Shown here one piece after another: positions 8,026 through 16,041 of a DNA stretch of 64,000 nucleotides. Position 1 is the stretch's first letter; every line of letters begins with the position of its first letter. A program made the translations under genes and the position numbers. Below the pieces are notes generated by a model. That model was not told where the DNA came from, ran no database searches, and saw only the letters and a program-made list of their open reading frames with translations. This DNA comes from CAHJXG01 sp965277495 (GTDB lineage: Bacteria > Pseudomonadota > Alphaproteobacteria > Acetobacterales > Acetobacteraceae): positions 4,278,001 through 4,342,000 of the forward strand of contig OZ255824.1 of assembly GCA_965277495.1 (NCBI GenBank), in the 5' to 3' direction.

Positions 8026-9588
8026 TCAGGCACTGACGGGCACCGGCGCGCCACGCAGCGCCGGGTTCGCCGCCATATCCTGCGACAGGCTGTCGGCGGC
8101 GGTCCATCCGCTCATCAGCACCATCGGCATGCCGGGGCCGGGGTGGGCCGCGCCGCCGGCGAGATAGAGGCCCTTGAGGTCGCGCGACCGGTTGCCCGGC
8201 TTGAAGGCGCCATTCACCTTGCCGTGGCTCGCCAGGCCGTAGATCGCCCCGTTCAGCACCCGGTAGCGTTCGTGGATATCCTGGGGCGTCAGGTGACGCT
8301 CGAAGACGATGCGTTCCTCTAGGTCCGGCATTCCGGCGCAGCTCTTGAGCTTATCAAGGATGACCTGGCGATAGGCCGGGAACATGGCGGACCAATCGTG
8401 GTGCGGGCGGAGGAACGGGGTGTGAACGAGCACATACAGCGACTCGCCCCCCGGCGGCGCGACGCCCGGCTCGGTGCCCGAAGGGGCGGCGATGTAGCAG
8501 GTCGGGTCCGGCGCCGGCTCGCCCTTGTTGTAAATCCAGTCGAACTCCTCCTCCGGGTCGCGCGAGAACACGAAGTCGTGGTGCGCCAGATGATCGTATC
8601 GCCGGTCGAGGCCGAGGTAGAGTACGACGCCCGAGCAGGCCGGGTCGCGTTTCCAGCGCCGGGCAAAGCTGGCCTGGGCCTTGCCGCCGACCAGTTCCCT
8701 ATAGGTCCGCACGCTGTCCATGTTGCTGACGACGGCGGACAGCCGCACGGTCTCGCCGGCCTCGGTCCGCACTCCGGTGACGCGCCCGTCCTCGGACAGG
8801 ATCGCCTCGATGCCGGTGCCGGGCCGCAGGTCGACGCCGAGTTCGCCCGCCAGCCGTTCCAGCGCCAGCGGCACGGCGCGGGTGCCGCCCATGGGATACC
8901 ACACGCCCTTCTGCGTCTGCATGTGCGCGATGGAGCACAGCACGGCGGGCGAGGCGTACGGCGAGCTGCCGACATACTGCACGAAGTGATCGAGCATCTG
9001 CGACACCCGCGCGTCCGGCACCCGCTTCCTGATCTGCGCCGCGACCGAGCTTCCCATGCGCAGGCTGAGCACGTCCCTGAGCGTCGCAAGGTTCATGCCC
9101 TTGAATTCAAGCGTGTCGGAGATGCCCTCAACCGACTTCCAGAAGAAGAACTTCTCCGACACCTCGTGCAGCTTGGCCGACATGGCGATGAAGTCGACAA
9201 AGCCGGCCTCGCTGCCGGGCGCGTATTCGGCGATGACCTTGGCCATGGCCGGCACGTCCTCCTGCAGGTCGAGCACGGAGCCGTCCTCGAAAAAACAGCG
9301 CCATTGCGGGTCGAGCCGGCGCAGGTCCAGGTAGTCGGAAATCTGCCGCCCGGCCTCGGCGAACACCCGCCCCAGCACGTCCGGGACGGTAAGGATGGTC
9401 GGCCCCATGTCGAAGCGGAAGCCGTCCTGCTCCAGCAACGCCGCCTTGCCGCCCAGCCATTCGTTCTTGTCGAACAGGATGACCTTGTGCCCGCGTGCCG
9501 CCAAGGTGCAGGCCGCCGCCAGGCCGCCGAGCCCAGCGCCGACGACGCCGATGGGCAGCGCGCCGCCGATTTGGTTGATGGCGTTCAT
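8026..9588 (-). CDS. crtP: CrtP-like C30 carotenoid (4,4'-diaponeurosporene/diapolycopene) oxygenase
   Basis: A 520-residue flavoprotein of the phytoene desaturase superfamily. It begins with the dinucleotide motif IGVVGAGLGGLAAACTLAARG and has a C-terminal FAD closure LYLAGGAAHPGPGMPMVLMSG. Several stretches resemble CrtP rather than CrtN: DYLDLRRLDPQWRCFFEDGS, FVQYVGSSPYASPAVL, KGVWYPMGGTRAVPL and SNMDSVRTY. CrtP oxidises the terminal methyl groups of C30 carotenoids to aldehydes at the membrane. The start ATG overlaps the stop of the upstream minicistron (ATGA) and has GGAGG five bases before it. Confidence 0.82.
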   Translation of the reverse strand: MNAINQIGGALPIGVVGAGLGGLAAACTLAARGHKVILFDKNEWLGGKAALLEQDGFRFDMGPTILTVPDVLGRVFAEAGRQISDYLDLRRLDPQWRCFFEDGSVLDLQEDVPAMAKVIAEYAPGSEAGFVDFIAMSAKLHEVSEKFFFWKSVEGISDTLEFKGMNLATLRDVLSLRMGSSVAAQIRKRVPDARVSQMLDHFVQYVGSSPYASPAVLCSIAHMQTQKGVWYPMGGTRAVPLALERLAGELGVDLRPGTGIEAILSEDGRVTGVRTEAGETVRLSAVVSNMDSVRTYRELVGGKAQASFARRWKRDPACSGVVLYLGLDRRYDHLAHHDFVFSRDPEEEFDWIYNKGEPAPDPTCYIAAPSGTEPGVAPPGGESLYVLVHTPFLRPHHDWSAMFPAYRQVILDKLKSCAGMPDLEERIVFERHLTPQDIHERYRVLNGAIYGLASHGKVNGAFKPGNRSRDLKGLYLAGGAAHPGPGMPMVLMSGWTAADSLSQDMAANPALRGAPVPVSA

Positions 9589-9656
9589 AGTGCCTCCGCG
9601 ATGGCTGGCTCGTCGCGCGAAAGGCGCGCAAAACTTAAAGAGTACGAGACGGTCAT
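9585..9656 (-). CDS. 23-codon coupled minicistron between crtN and crtP
   Basis: An ATG overlapping the crtN stop (ATGA, 9656-9653) opens 23 codons that end in a TGA overlapping the crtP ATG (ATGA, 9588-9585). The peptide is MTVSYSLSFARLSRDE followed by PAIAEAL. Its last eight residues EPAIAEAL are identical to the crtN C-terminus; the four base differences between the two copies all fall at third codon positions and are synonymous. The reading frame therefore looks translated, at least as a coupling device that delivers ribosomes to crtP. No family is recognised. Confidence 0.45.
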   Translation of the reverse strand: MTVSYSLSFARLSRDEPAIAEAL

Positions 9657-9679
9657 AGCGCTTCTGCTATGGCTGGCTC
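9585..9679 (-). repeat. Direct repeat of the crtN 3' end
   Basis: Two 27-base copies lie at 9653-9679 (end of crtN) and 9585-9611 (end of the minicistron), each encoding EPAIAEAL plus TGA. They start 68 bp apart, which is not a multiple of three, so they sit in different frames on the genomic scale but in register with their own cistrons. The downstream copy changed AGAAG into GGAGG and so supplies the crtP ribosome binding site. Confidence 0.7.
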
Positions 9680-11215
9680 GTAATAATCGTGCGCCATGGC
9701 GGACGGCGCTTCCCAATGGGCGTCGAGGCCCAGGTCGTCGGCCATCAGCCGCGAGGTGATGCGGGCGCTCTCGAAGATGACCGGCAGGCCCGAGCCGGGA
9801 TGGGTGCCGCCGCCGACCAGGTATACGCCATCCAGGTCCTCGAACCGATTGCGCGGGCGGAAATGCAGCATCTGGCCCAGGTTGTGCGCCAGGTTGAAAG
9901 TGGCGCCGCGGTAGATCTGCAAATCGTCCTCCCAACCCTGCGGCGTCAGGATCTTCTCGAAGCGGATGCGCCGCTCGATGTCGGGGATGCCGATGCGCCC
10001 CAGCCGCTTGAGCGTCAGTGCCCGGTAGCGCGCCTGCTCCGCCGCCCAGTCCACGCCCTCGCCGATCCGGTGGCCGACGGGGACCAGCACATACAGTGTC
10101 GAGTGGCCCGGCGGCGCCAAGGCCGGGTCGGTGACACAGGCGTTTTGCACGTAGAAACTGGGCTCGGACGGCGCCATGCCGGCCTCGATCTCGGCGATGT
10201 TGCGGCGGTAGTCGTCGGCCAAATAGATCGTGTGATGCGACAGGTCCGGCAGGTCTCCCTCCAGCCCCAGGTACATCATGAAGGTGCTGCACGAGAACTT
10301 CTTGGCCGCGATCTTACGGTCCGACCAGCGGCGGCGAATGGCGTCCGGCACCAGCTTGGTCATCGTCTGCGCGAAATCGGCGTTGATCACCAGCGCATCA
10401 TAGCGCTTGGACTCGCCACGCGTGCGCACGCCGACGGCGCGGCGGCCCTCGAACAGCACCTCCTCGACCGGCTCCGCTAACTGGATCTTAACCCCGAGGT
10501 CGCGCGCGACCCGCGCCATCGCGCCCATCACCGCCCCGGTGCCGCCGCGCGGGTGATAGACGCCAAACTCGTATTCCATGAACGACAGGATGGTGAACAG
10601 GCTCGGGCAGCGGAACGGCGACATACCGAGGTATTTCGACTGGAACGAGAAGGCGAGCCGCACCCGTTCGTCGCGGAAATAGGTGCCGAGGTCGCTGTCG
10701 ACGCTGCGGTGCGGGCGCAGGCGGGACAGGCCGCGCATCACGTCGGGCCGCATCAAGTCGCGCATGGAGTTGAACGCGTTCTCCAGCACCGGGCGGAACA
10801 CGGCGAGCTTTTTGCGGTTGTCGGCCATGAAGCGGGGCAGGGCGATGGCGTCGGTGGGCGAGAAGCGCGCGATCTCGGCCGCCATGCGCTCCATGTCGCC
10901 GGTCGCCTGGATCGCGCCGCCGCCCTCGAACACGAGGTGGTATTGCGGGTCGAGGCGGATCAGCTCCACCTCGTCCTCGAGCCGGCGGCCACAGGCGGCG
11001 AAGATGTCGGCCAGCACGCGCGGATACAGGAAGAAGGTCGGACCCATGTCGAAGCGGAACGTGCCGGAGGCCGTCGGCGCGGTGATGGTGCTGGACCGTC
11101 CGCCCACCACGTCGCGCGATTCGTAGAGCGTCACGTCGACGCCCGCCTTGGCCAGCAGCATGGACGCAGCCAACCCGCCCGGCCCGGCGCCGACGATGGC
11201 GATGCGGCGGGTCAT
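9653..11215 (-). CDS. crtN: CrtN-like dehydrosqualene (diapophytoene) desaturase
   Basis: A 520-residue phytoene-desaturase-family flavoprotein. It starts with IAIVGAGPGGLAASMLLAKA, then YESRDVVGGRSSTI and FRFDMGPTFFLYPRV, and ends with the FAD-closing VYLVGGGTHPGSGLPVIFES. YLGMSPFRCPSLFTI, GVYHPRGGTGAVMGAMARVA and FSCSTFMMYLGLEG follow CrtN of the staphyloxanthin pathway more closely than CrtI or CrtP. The enzyme would desaturate C30 diapophytoene stepwise. It is the first gene of the minus-strand operon. About 126 bases separate it from the divergent aldehyde dehydrogenase, and that gap must hold both promoters. Confidence 0.82.
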   Translation of the reverse strand: MTRRIAIVGAGPGGLAASMLLAKAGVDVTLYESRDVVGGRSSTITAPTASGTFRFDMGPTFFLYPRVLADIFAACGRRLEDEVELIRLDPQYHLVFEGGGAIQATGDMERMAAEIARFSPTDAIALPRFMADNRKKLAVFRPVLENAFNSMRDLMRPDVMRGLSRLRPHRSVDSDLGTYFRDERVRLAFSFQSKYLGMSPFRCPSLFTILSFMEYEFGVYHPRGGTGAVMGAMARVARDLGVKIQLAEPVEEVLFEGRRAVGVRTRGESKRYDALVINADFAQTMTKLVPDAIRRRWSDRKIAAKKFSCSTFMMYLGLEGDLPDLSHHTIYLADDYRRNIAEIEAGMAPSEPSFYVQNACVTDPALAPPGHSTLYVLVPVGHRIGEGVDWAAEQARYRALTLKRLGRIGIPDIERRIRFEKILTPQGWEDDLQIYRGATFNLAHNLGQMLHFRPRNRFEDLDGVYLVGGGTHPGSGLPVIFESARITSRLMADDLGLDAHWEAPSAMAHDYYEPAIAEAL

Positions 11216-11341
11216 GCGGGCGTCCAGTGTTGCAGCGGCGTTAAATCTTGAGACGGTGAATGATTAATGGGGCAAAACGACATGCGGCGAAACCTAGTCC
11301 CTCTCTCGATGGGCGGATAGATGCGCGGTAGAGGTGGGGCC

Positions 11342-12727
11342 ATGAACGATCTTGTCATCACCGCAACCCTCGCGAGGGCCCGGACAGCCGGGCGAACCTG
11401 GGCGGACATGGGTCTTCCAGCGCGGCTCGCGGTCATCGGTTGCGTGCGTCGGCTGATTGCGCGCGACGCTGCCGCCCTGGCCGCGGCCGTCAAGCGCGCG
11501 CCGGCCGATACGCTGGTTGCGGAGGTGCTGCCGCTGGCCGAGGCCGCGCGGTTCCTGCTGCGCTGTGCCCCAGCGCTGCTTGCGCCGCGACGGCCGCGTG
11601 GCGGGCGGCCACTGTGGCTGTTTGGCGTGCGGGCGCGCATCCACCGGGAGCCCTGCGGCGTCGTGCTGATCCTGGCGCCGGGCAATTATCCGCTGTTCCT
11701 GCCGGGCGTGCAGGCGCTGCAGGCGCTGGCGGCCGGCAATGCCGTATGCTTGAAGCCGGCGCCGCATTGCGAAGCGCCGATGCAGGCGCTGGCGGGCCTG
11801 CTGCGCGAGGCCGGGCTGCCGGACGGCGTGTTCCAGGTCCTCGACCCGGAGATGGGGCCGGCAGCGGTTCGCGCCGGGTTCGATCACATCGTGCTTACCG
11901 GCAGCGCCGAGACCGGCCAGCACGTGATGGAGGCCGCCGCCGCGACGCTCACGCCGACCACGATGGAGCTATCGGGTTCCGACGCCGTGTTCGTGCTGCC
12001 GGGCGCGGACCTGGAGCTTGTGGCCGCATGCCTGGCCTATGGGCTGCGGCTGAATGGGGGCGCGACCTGCATCGCTCCGCGGCGCGTATTCGTGATGCAG
12101 GCGGACGCGGCGGCGCTGGAGGCGAAACTGCTCGCCCGGCTGCCGGCCATCCCGCCCGCGGATGTCGCCCCTGGTGTTGCTGCACGGCTGTCGACGCTGG
12201 TGGATCAGGCCCTGGCTGGCGGCGCGCGGATCGCGTCGAGCGGCGCCGAGCGGCCTACGGTGGTGGCCGACGCCCGGCCCGGCATGGCATTGCTGCAGCA
12301 CGATGTATTTGCGCCATGGATGGCGTTGATACCGGCCGCGAACCCGGAGGCGGCCCTGGCGGCTGCTGCGGACTGCCCGTATGCGCTGGGCGCCAGCGTA
12401 TTCGGCCCGTCCGGCGCGGCGCAGGCGATGGCGCGGCGGGTCTTTGCCGGATCGGTTTGCGTGAACGACCTGATCGTGCCGACGGCCGACCCGCGCTTGC
12501 CTTTCGGTGGGCGTGGCCGCAGCGGCTTCGGCAGCACACGGGGTGCGGAGGGGCTGTTGCGCATGACAGTCGCGAAAACGATCAGCGAGCGCCACGGGCG
12601 GTTCCGGCCGCATTTGGCAGCGCCAACCCCGAACGACGCGGCTCAGTTCGCGGGCATGACGGCGGTGTTGCACGGTGGATGGCGGGTGCGCTGGGGTGCG
12701 CTGTGGTACATGTTAGCCCAGCGCTAG
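11342..12727 (+). CDS. Aldehyde dehydrogenase, probable C30 carotenoid aldehyde dehydrogenase
   Basis: A 461-residue NAD(P)-dependent aldehyde dehydrogenase. It shows the cofactor loop ILAPGNYPLFLPGVQ, the nucleotide region AVCLKPAPHCEAP, FDHIVLTGSAETG, the general base in TTMELSGSD and the catalytic Cys in GGATCIAPRRVFV. The C-terminus has RLPFGGRGRSGFGSTRGAEG. It is shorter than typical ALDHs (about 490). Standing divergent to crtN-crtP, it fits the step from the CrtP aldehyde to the carboxylic acid that CrtQ glycosylates, as AldH does in staphyloxanthin synthesis. That substrate is inferred from position only. Confidence 0.8.
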   Translation: MNDLVITATLARARTAGRTWADMGLPARLAVIGCVRRLIARDAAALAAAVKRAPADTLVAEVLPLAEAARFLLRCAPALLAPRRPRGGRPLWLFGVRARIHREPCGVVLILAPGNYPLFLPGVQALQALAAGNAVCLKPAPHCEAPMQALAGLLREAGLPDGVFQVLDPEMGPAAVRAGFDHIVLTGSAETGQHVMEAAAATLTPTTMELSGSDAVFVLPGADLELVAACLAYGLRLNGGATCIAPRRVFVMQADAAALEAKLLARLPAIPPADVAPGVAARLSTLVDQALAGGARIASSGAERPTVVADARPGMALLQHDVFAPWMALIPAANPEAALAAAADCPYALGASVFGPSGAAQAMARRVFAGSVCVNDLIVPTADPRLPFGGRGRSGFGSTRGAEGLLRMTVAKTISERHGRFRPHLAAPTPNDAAQFAGMTAVLHGGWRVRWGALWYMLAQR

Positions 12728-12832
12728 TGGAACGGCTCAGATACCTTGCTATGTTTAAGATTCTATCCACGAAGTTGTGGAAAGATTGGTGCGTAGTCCC
12801 GAGTCGTCGGATAAGGATCTTAGAGTTTGACC

Positions 12833-13495
12833 ATGCAAGAGGAGCCGAACCCGAACGATGAATTCCGGGCCGCGATTGGCTCGAAAACTTTTCGCACGGT
12901 GTTGGCGGATCCGCCATGGCAGTTCATCAATCGAACCGGCAAAGTTGCGCCAGAGCACAAGCGGTTGAACCGTTATGGCACATTGTCGGTCGAACAGATT
13001 TGCGCACTGCCGGTAGCTGCAGTCGTGGAGGCGACAGCCCATCTTTACCTTTGGGTGCCAAACGCTTTGCTTCCCGAAGGATTGCGCGTTCTCAACGCCT
13101 GGGGATTTCGTTATAAAAGCAATATAGTTTGGCACAAGCTTCGGAAAGACGGTGGTTCGGATGGTCGCGGCGTCGGCTTCTACTTTAGAAACGTAACAGA
13201 AATCCTGCTTTTTGGAGTTCGAGGAAAGAACGCCCGTACTGAGACACTCGGTCGCACTCAAGTCAACTATCTCGGCACCCGTAAACGTGAGCATAGTCGG
13301 AAGCCGGATGAGCAATATCCTTTGATTGAGGGATGTAGTCCAGGCCCTTACTTAGAGTTGTTTGCTCGTGGAGTGCGTCCTGGATGGGCGGTTTGGGGCA
13401 GCCAAGCCGACCGAAATTATAAACCAACGTGGGACACGTATTCGCATAATTCGACGCAGAAAAGCCTGCGATTGACCGGCCGCGAAGCCGATTGA
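12833..13495 (+). CDS. MT-A70 family DNA N6-adenine methyltransferase (modification enzyme)
   Basis: A 220-residue SAM-dependent methyltransferase. The catalytic DPPW lies at residues 26-29 (FRTVLADPPWQF), followed by LYLWVPNALLPEGLRVLNAW and KSNIVWHKL, with a C-terminal PGPYLELFARGVRPGW SAM-binding block, the circularly permuted order of the MT-A70 group. It should methylate adenine N6 in DNA. The next gene, 12 bases later, encodes a BglII/BstYI-like endonuclease, so this is the protecting half of a restriction-modification system. The DNA of both genes is visibly more AT-rich than its neighbours, consistent with lateral acquisition. An upstream TTG at 12827 is a possible alternative start. 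Confidence 0.85.
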   Translation: MQEEPNPNDEFRAAIGSKTFRTVLADPPWQFINRTGKVAPEHKRLNRYGTLSVEQICALPVAAVVEATAHLYLWVPNALLPEGLRVLNAWGFRYKSNIVWHKLRKDGGSDGRGVGFYFRNVTEILLFGVRGKNARTETLGRTQVNYLGTRKREHSRKPDEQYPLIEGCSPGPYLELFARGVRPGWAVWGSQADRNYKPTWDTYSHNSTQKSLRLTGREAD

Positions 13496-13507
13496 TGTTC
13501 GGCCAGC

Positions 13508-14320
13508 ATGCTTGATGCGCTTATCAAGAAAGGGTTCCAGGTCGAATTCCTTTCGCACGCTCAAGCCATCTTGAGTGTCGACTTTCCGGATGCAGTAACC
13601 GAGCTTGAGAGCGCATTAGCGAGCACAAGTATTCCGATCGAAGAGATTATCGCAGGCGGCGGCGGCGAATCGAAAGGAACGCAACGCTTGCGCAAAGCCC
13701 TGACGGCAAAACATTGGCTGAAAACGACTTTTGTAATCGAGAAACGCATCAATGGCGTTCCACGGGAAAGCCAGTCGCACGAGGTTGACCATGTGCGAAG
13801 CTTTGGTGCCGAGCCGAACCTCGCCCGGATCGCTTTGGAGATCGAGTGGAATAACAAAGACCCTTTCTACGACCGCGACCTGGAAAACTTCAAGCGATTG
13901 CATGCCGATGGGGCGATTTCGGTTGGTGTGATCGTGACACGGGGCAAGTTGTTGCATGAGAACATGCGGTCACTTGTGCGACGCTTTCTTGACGAACGGC
14001 ACTTGGATGACATGCAGGCTCTTCATCAGTGGGGCTATGCTCCAACTCCACGTCAGCGCGCGGCGATCGAACAGCGAACCACGCGCAAGAAGCAACCGCT
14101 TGGCTTCCGTGAAGCCTTTACGGATAAGTTTGTTTCGGACAAATTTGGTGAGGCCACTACACACTGGCGCAAACTGGAGGACCGCGTTCAACGTGGTGTC
14201 GGCAATCCTTGCCCGTTGGTCCTGATCGGCTTACCAGACTCTATTGTGACATTCCATGAGGGAAAGGCAGCGTTGGCAGAAGTCGAAGCTGCCGAAGCAG
14301 AAACCAGCGTTCTAGACTGA
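13508..14320 (+). CDS. BglII/BstYI-like type II restriction endonuclease
   Basis: A 270-residue protein resembling the BglII/BstYI endonuclease family. The candidate PD-(D/E)xK core is SHEVDHVRSFG (E92, D94) followed by ALEIEWNNKDPFYDRDL, giving D...E111-x-E113 where BglII uses ExQ. It also has the family-type beta strands VIEKRINGVPRES and ISVGVIVTRG. BglII and BstYI cut AGATCT and RGATCY, so a GATC-centred site is a reasonable prediction, but specificity cannot be read directly. It follows its methyltransferase in the same direction, with low GC and a different codon mix from the neighbours. No flanking target duplication or integrase was found. Confidence 0.8.
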   Translation: MLDALIKKGFQVEFLSHAQAILSVDFPDAVTELESALASTSIPIEEIIAGGGGESKGTQRLRKALTAKHWLKTTFVIEKRINGVPRESQSHEVDHVRSFGAEPNLARIALEIEWNNKDPFYDRDLENFKRLHADGAISVGVIVTRGKLLHENMRSLVRRFLDERHLDDMQALHQWGYAPTPRQRAAIEQRTTRKKQPLGFREAFTDKFVSDKFGEATTHWRKLEDRVQRGVGNPCPLVLIGLPDSIVTFHEGKAALAEVEAAEAETSVLD

Positions 14321-14335
14321 GCGCCGATTTCCAAC

Positions 14336-15898
14336 CTAAACCGGCCGCACGTTCCAAGGATACGGCGCGATCCCCTGCAGCACCCCGGTGATCCCCTGCC
14401 GAAACGCCGTTTTGACGAAGAATTGCCCCAACGGCACCGTGTCCACGTCCGCTAGTGCAGCCACGCCGATCGCGTCCGCCACCCGGGCCTGCGCGGCCGG
14501 GTCGGGCGCGGCCAGCCAGTCCTGCACCATCGCCTCCACCTGCGGATTATTCGGCCAGCCATACCAGGCATCGGCCCCTTGGCCGCGCAGCAGCGTGGAC
14601 ACCGCCGGGTTGGCATAGGCCGGCGCCGAGCCGAAGGTATGGAAAATGCTCCAGCCGCCTTTCTCCACCGGCTCGCGGCTGGCCCGGCGCTGAATCACCG
14701 TGCCCCAGTCGCTCTCCCGCAGGTCGACGTTCATGCCAATCGCCTTGAGCGCCGCCGCCGTCACCTGGCCGAGCGGCCCAATTGCAGGGAAATCCGTCGG
14801 GTTGATGATCACAACCGGCTGCCCGGCATAGCCCGACGCTTCCAGCATCCGCCGCGCCGCCGCGGGGTCGCCGCGCATCAGCTCGGCGCCGAAATCGCGC
14901 GCATACGGCGTGCCGCAGGCGTAAAGGCTGCGGCAGGGGTTCCACAGGCTCCGGTCATCGCCGACCGCGGCCTGCATGTAGTCCTCCTGGTTCACCGACA
15001 TCAGCACGGCCCGGCGTACGCGCGCATCGTTGAATGGCGCCTGCAAATGGTTCAAACGCATCACCGCGAGCCGCCCGGACGGCTGGTCGACCTGGGTTCG
15101 CACCCCGGCGCGCTCCAGGCTTGGCAGCAGGTCCGGCAGCGGCTGCTCCCACCAGTCGACCTCGCCATTTCGCAGCGCGGCGGCCGCCGTGGCTGGGTCA
15201 GGAATGACGTGCCATTCGACCCTGGGATAGTGCGCGACCTTGCCGCCGGTGCCCCACTCCGGCGGCTCGCTGCGCGGCGCATAGCCGTCGAACTTGGCAT
15301 AGGCGCAGAAACTGCCCGAGACGTATTCGTCCGCGAGGAAGCGATAGGGGCCGGACCCCAGGACCTCGGTAATGGCTTTGTTCGGGTCCGTCTTCGCGAT
15401 GCGCTCCGGCATGATCCAGGCGACGTTGCTGTCCGGCTTGCTGATCGCGTCCAGCAGCAGCGGGAACGGCCGGGTCAAATGGATGACCAGGGTGCGGTCG
15501 TCGGCGGCCTCGTAGCGGTCCACCACCTTGTCCAGGATCTGGCCGAACGGGTCCCGCTTGCTCCACCGCGCGATGCTGGCGGCGCAGTCGGCGGCGCGGA
15601 CCGGCGTGTTGTCGTGGAATTTCAGGCCGGGCCGCAGGCGGAAGCGCCAGGCCAGGCCATCACTCGAAACCTCGTGCCCCTCGGCCATCTGCGGCTGCGG
15701 CCGCGATTGGGCGTCGGTGGAATACAGCGTGTCGTAGACGTAGTTGGCATGATTGCTGGTGACGGTGGCGGTGGTCCAGATCGGGTCCAGCGACGTGAGG
15801 TTCGCCTGCGGCACGAAGCGCAGGACCGGCGTTGTCTGGGCGACCGCCGGAGCGGCGAGCGTGGCGGCTGCGGCCTGCAGCAGGGTACGGCGGCGCAT
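14336..15898 (-). CDS. ABC transporter substrate-binding protein, peptide/opine/nickel family (SBP_bac_5)
   Basis: A 520-residue periplasmic binding protein. The N-terminus MRRRTLLQAAAATLAAPAVAQ has a twin-arginine-like signal. The body has RFVPQANLTSLDPIWTTATV, HEVSSDGLAWRFRLRPGLKFHD and VRRAVLMSVNQEDYMQAAVG, hallmarks of the DppA/OppA cluster. It delivers oligopeptides or similar ligands to an ABC importer. No permease or ATPase gene is adjacent, so it is an orphan receptor here. A longer frame to 16078 exists, but the ATG at 15898 directly precedes the Tat-like signal and is preferred. It is divergent to an M20 peptidase, which hints at peptide or N-acyl amino acid use. Confidence 0.88.
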   Translation of the reverse strand: MRRRTLLQAAAATLAAPAVAQTTPVLRFVPQANLTSLDPIWTTATVTSNHANYVYDTLYSTDAQSRPQPQMAEGHEVSSDGLAWRFRLRPGLKFHDNTPVRAADCAASIARWSKRDPFGQILDKVVDRYEAADDRTLVIHLTRPFPLLLDAISKPDSNVAWIMPERIAKTDPNKAITEVLGSGPYRFLADEYVSGSFCAYAKFDGYAPRSEPPEWGTGGKVAHYPRVEWHVIPDPATAAAALRNGEVDWWEQPLPDLLPSLERAGVRTQVDQPSGRLAVMRLNHLQAPFNDARVRRAVLMSVNQEDYMQAAVGDDRSLWNPCRSLYACGTPYARDFGAELMRGDPAAARRMLEASGYAGQPVVIINPTDFPAIGPLGQVTAAALKAIGMNVDLRESDWGTVIQRRASREPVEKGGWSIFHTFGSAPAYANPAVSTLLRGQGADAWYGWPNNPQVEAMVQDWLAAPDPAAQARVADAIGVAALADVDTVPLGQFFVKTAFRQGITGVLQGIAPYPWNVRPV

Positions 15899-16041
15899 GA
15901 TTCTCTCCCGGATTTTCCAGGACGTTAGCGCCACCGCCGATGATTGCGAAACGATCATTTCTCGCGCTGGCCGCCAACTCCCAAACCTTGCCGCATCGCC
16001 CATAAACCGGCAGCCTCGGATGAGCAGGCGGGAGGTCAGGC

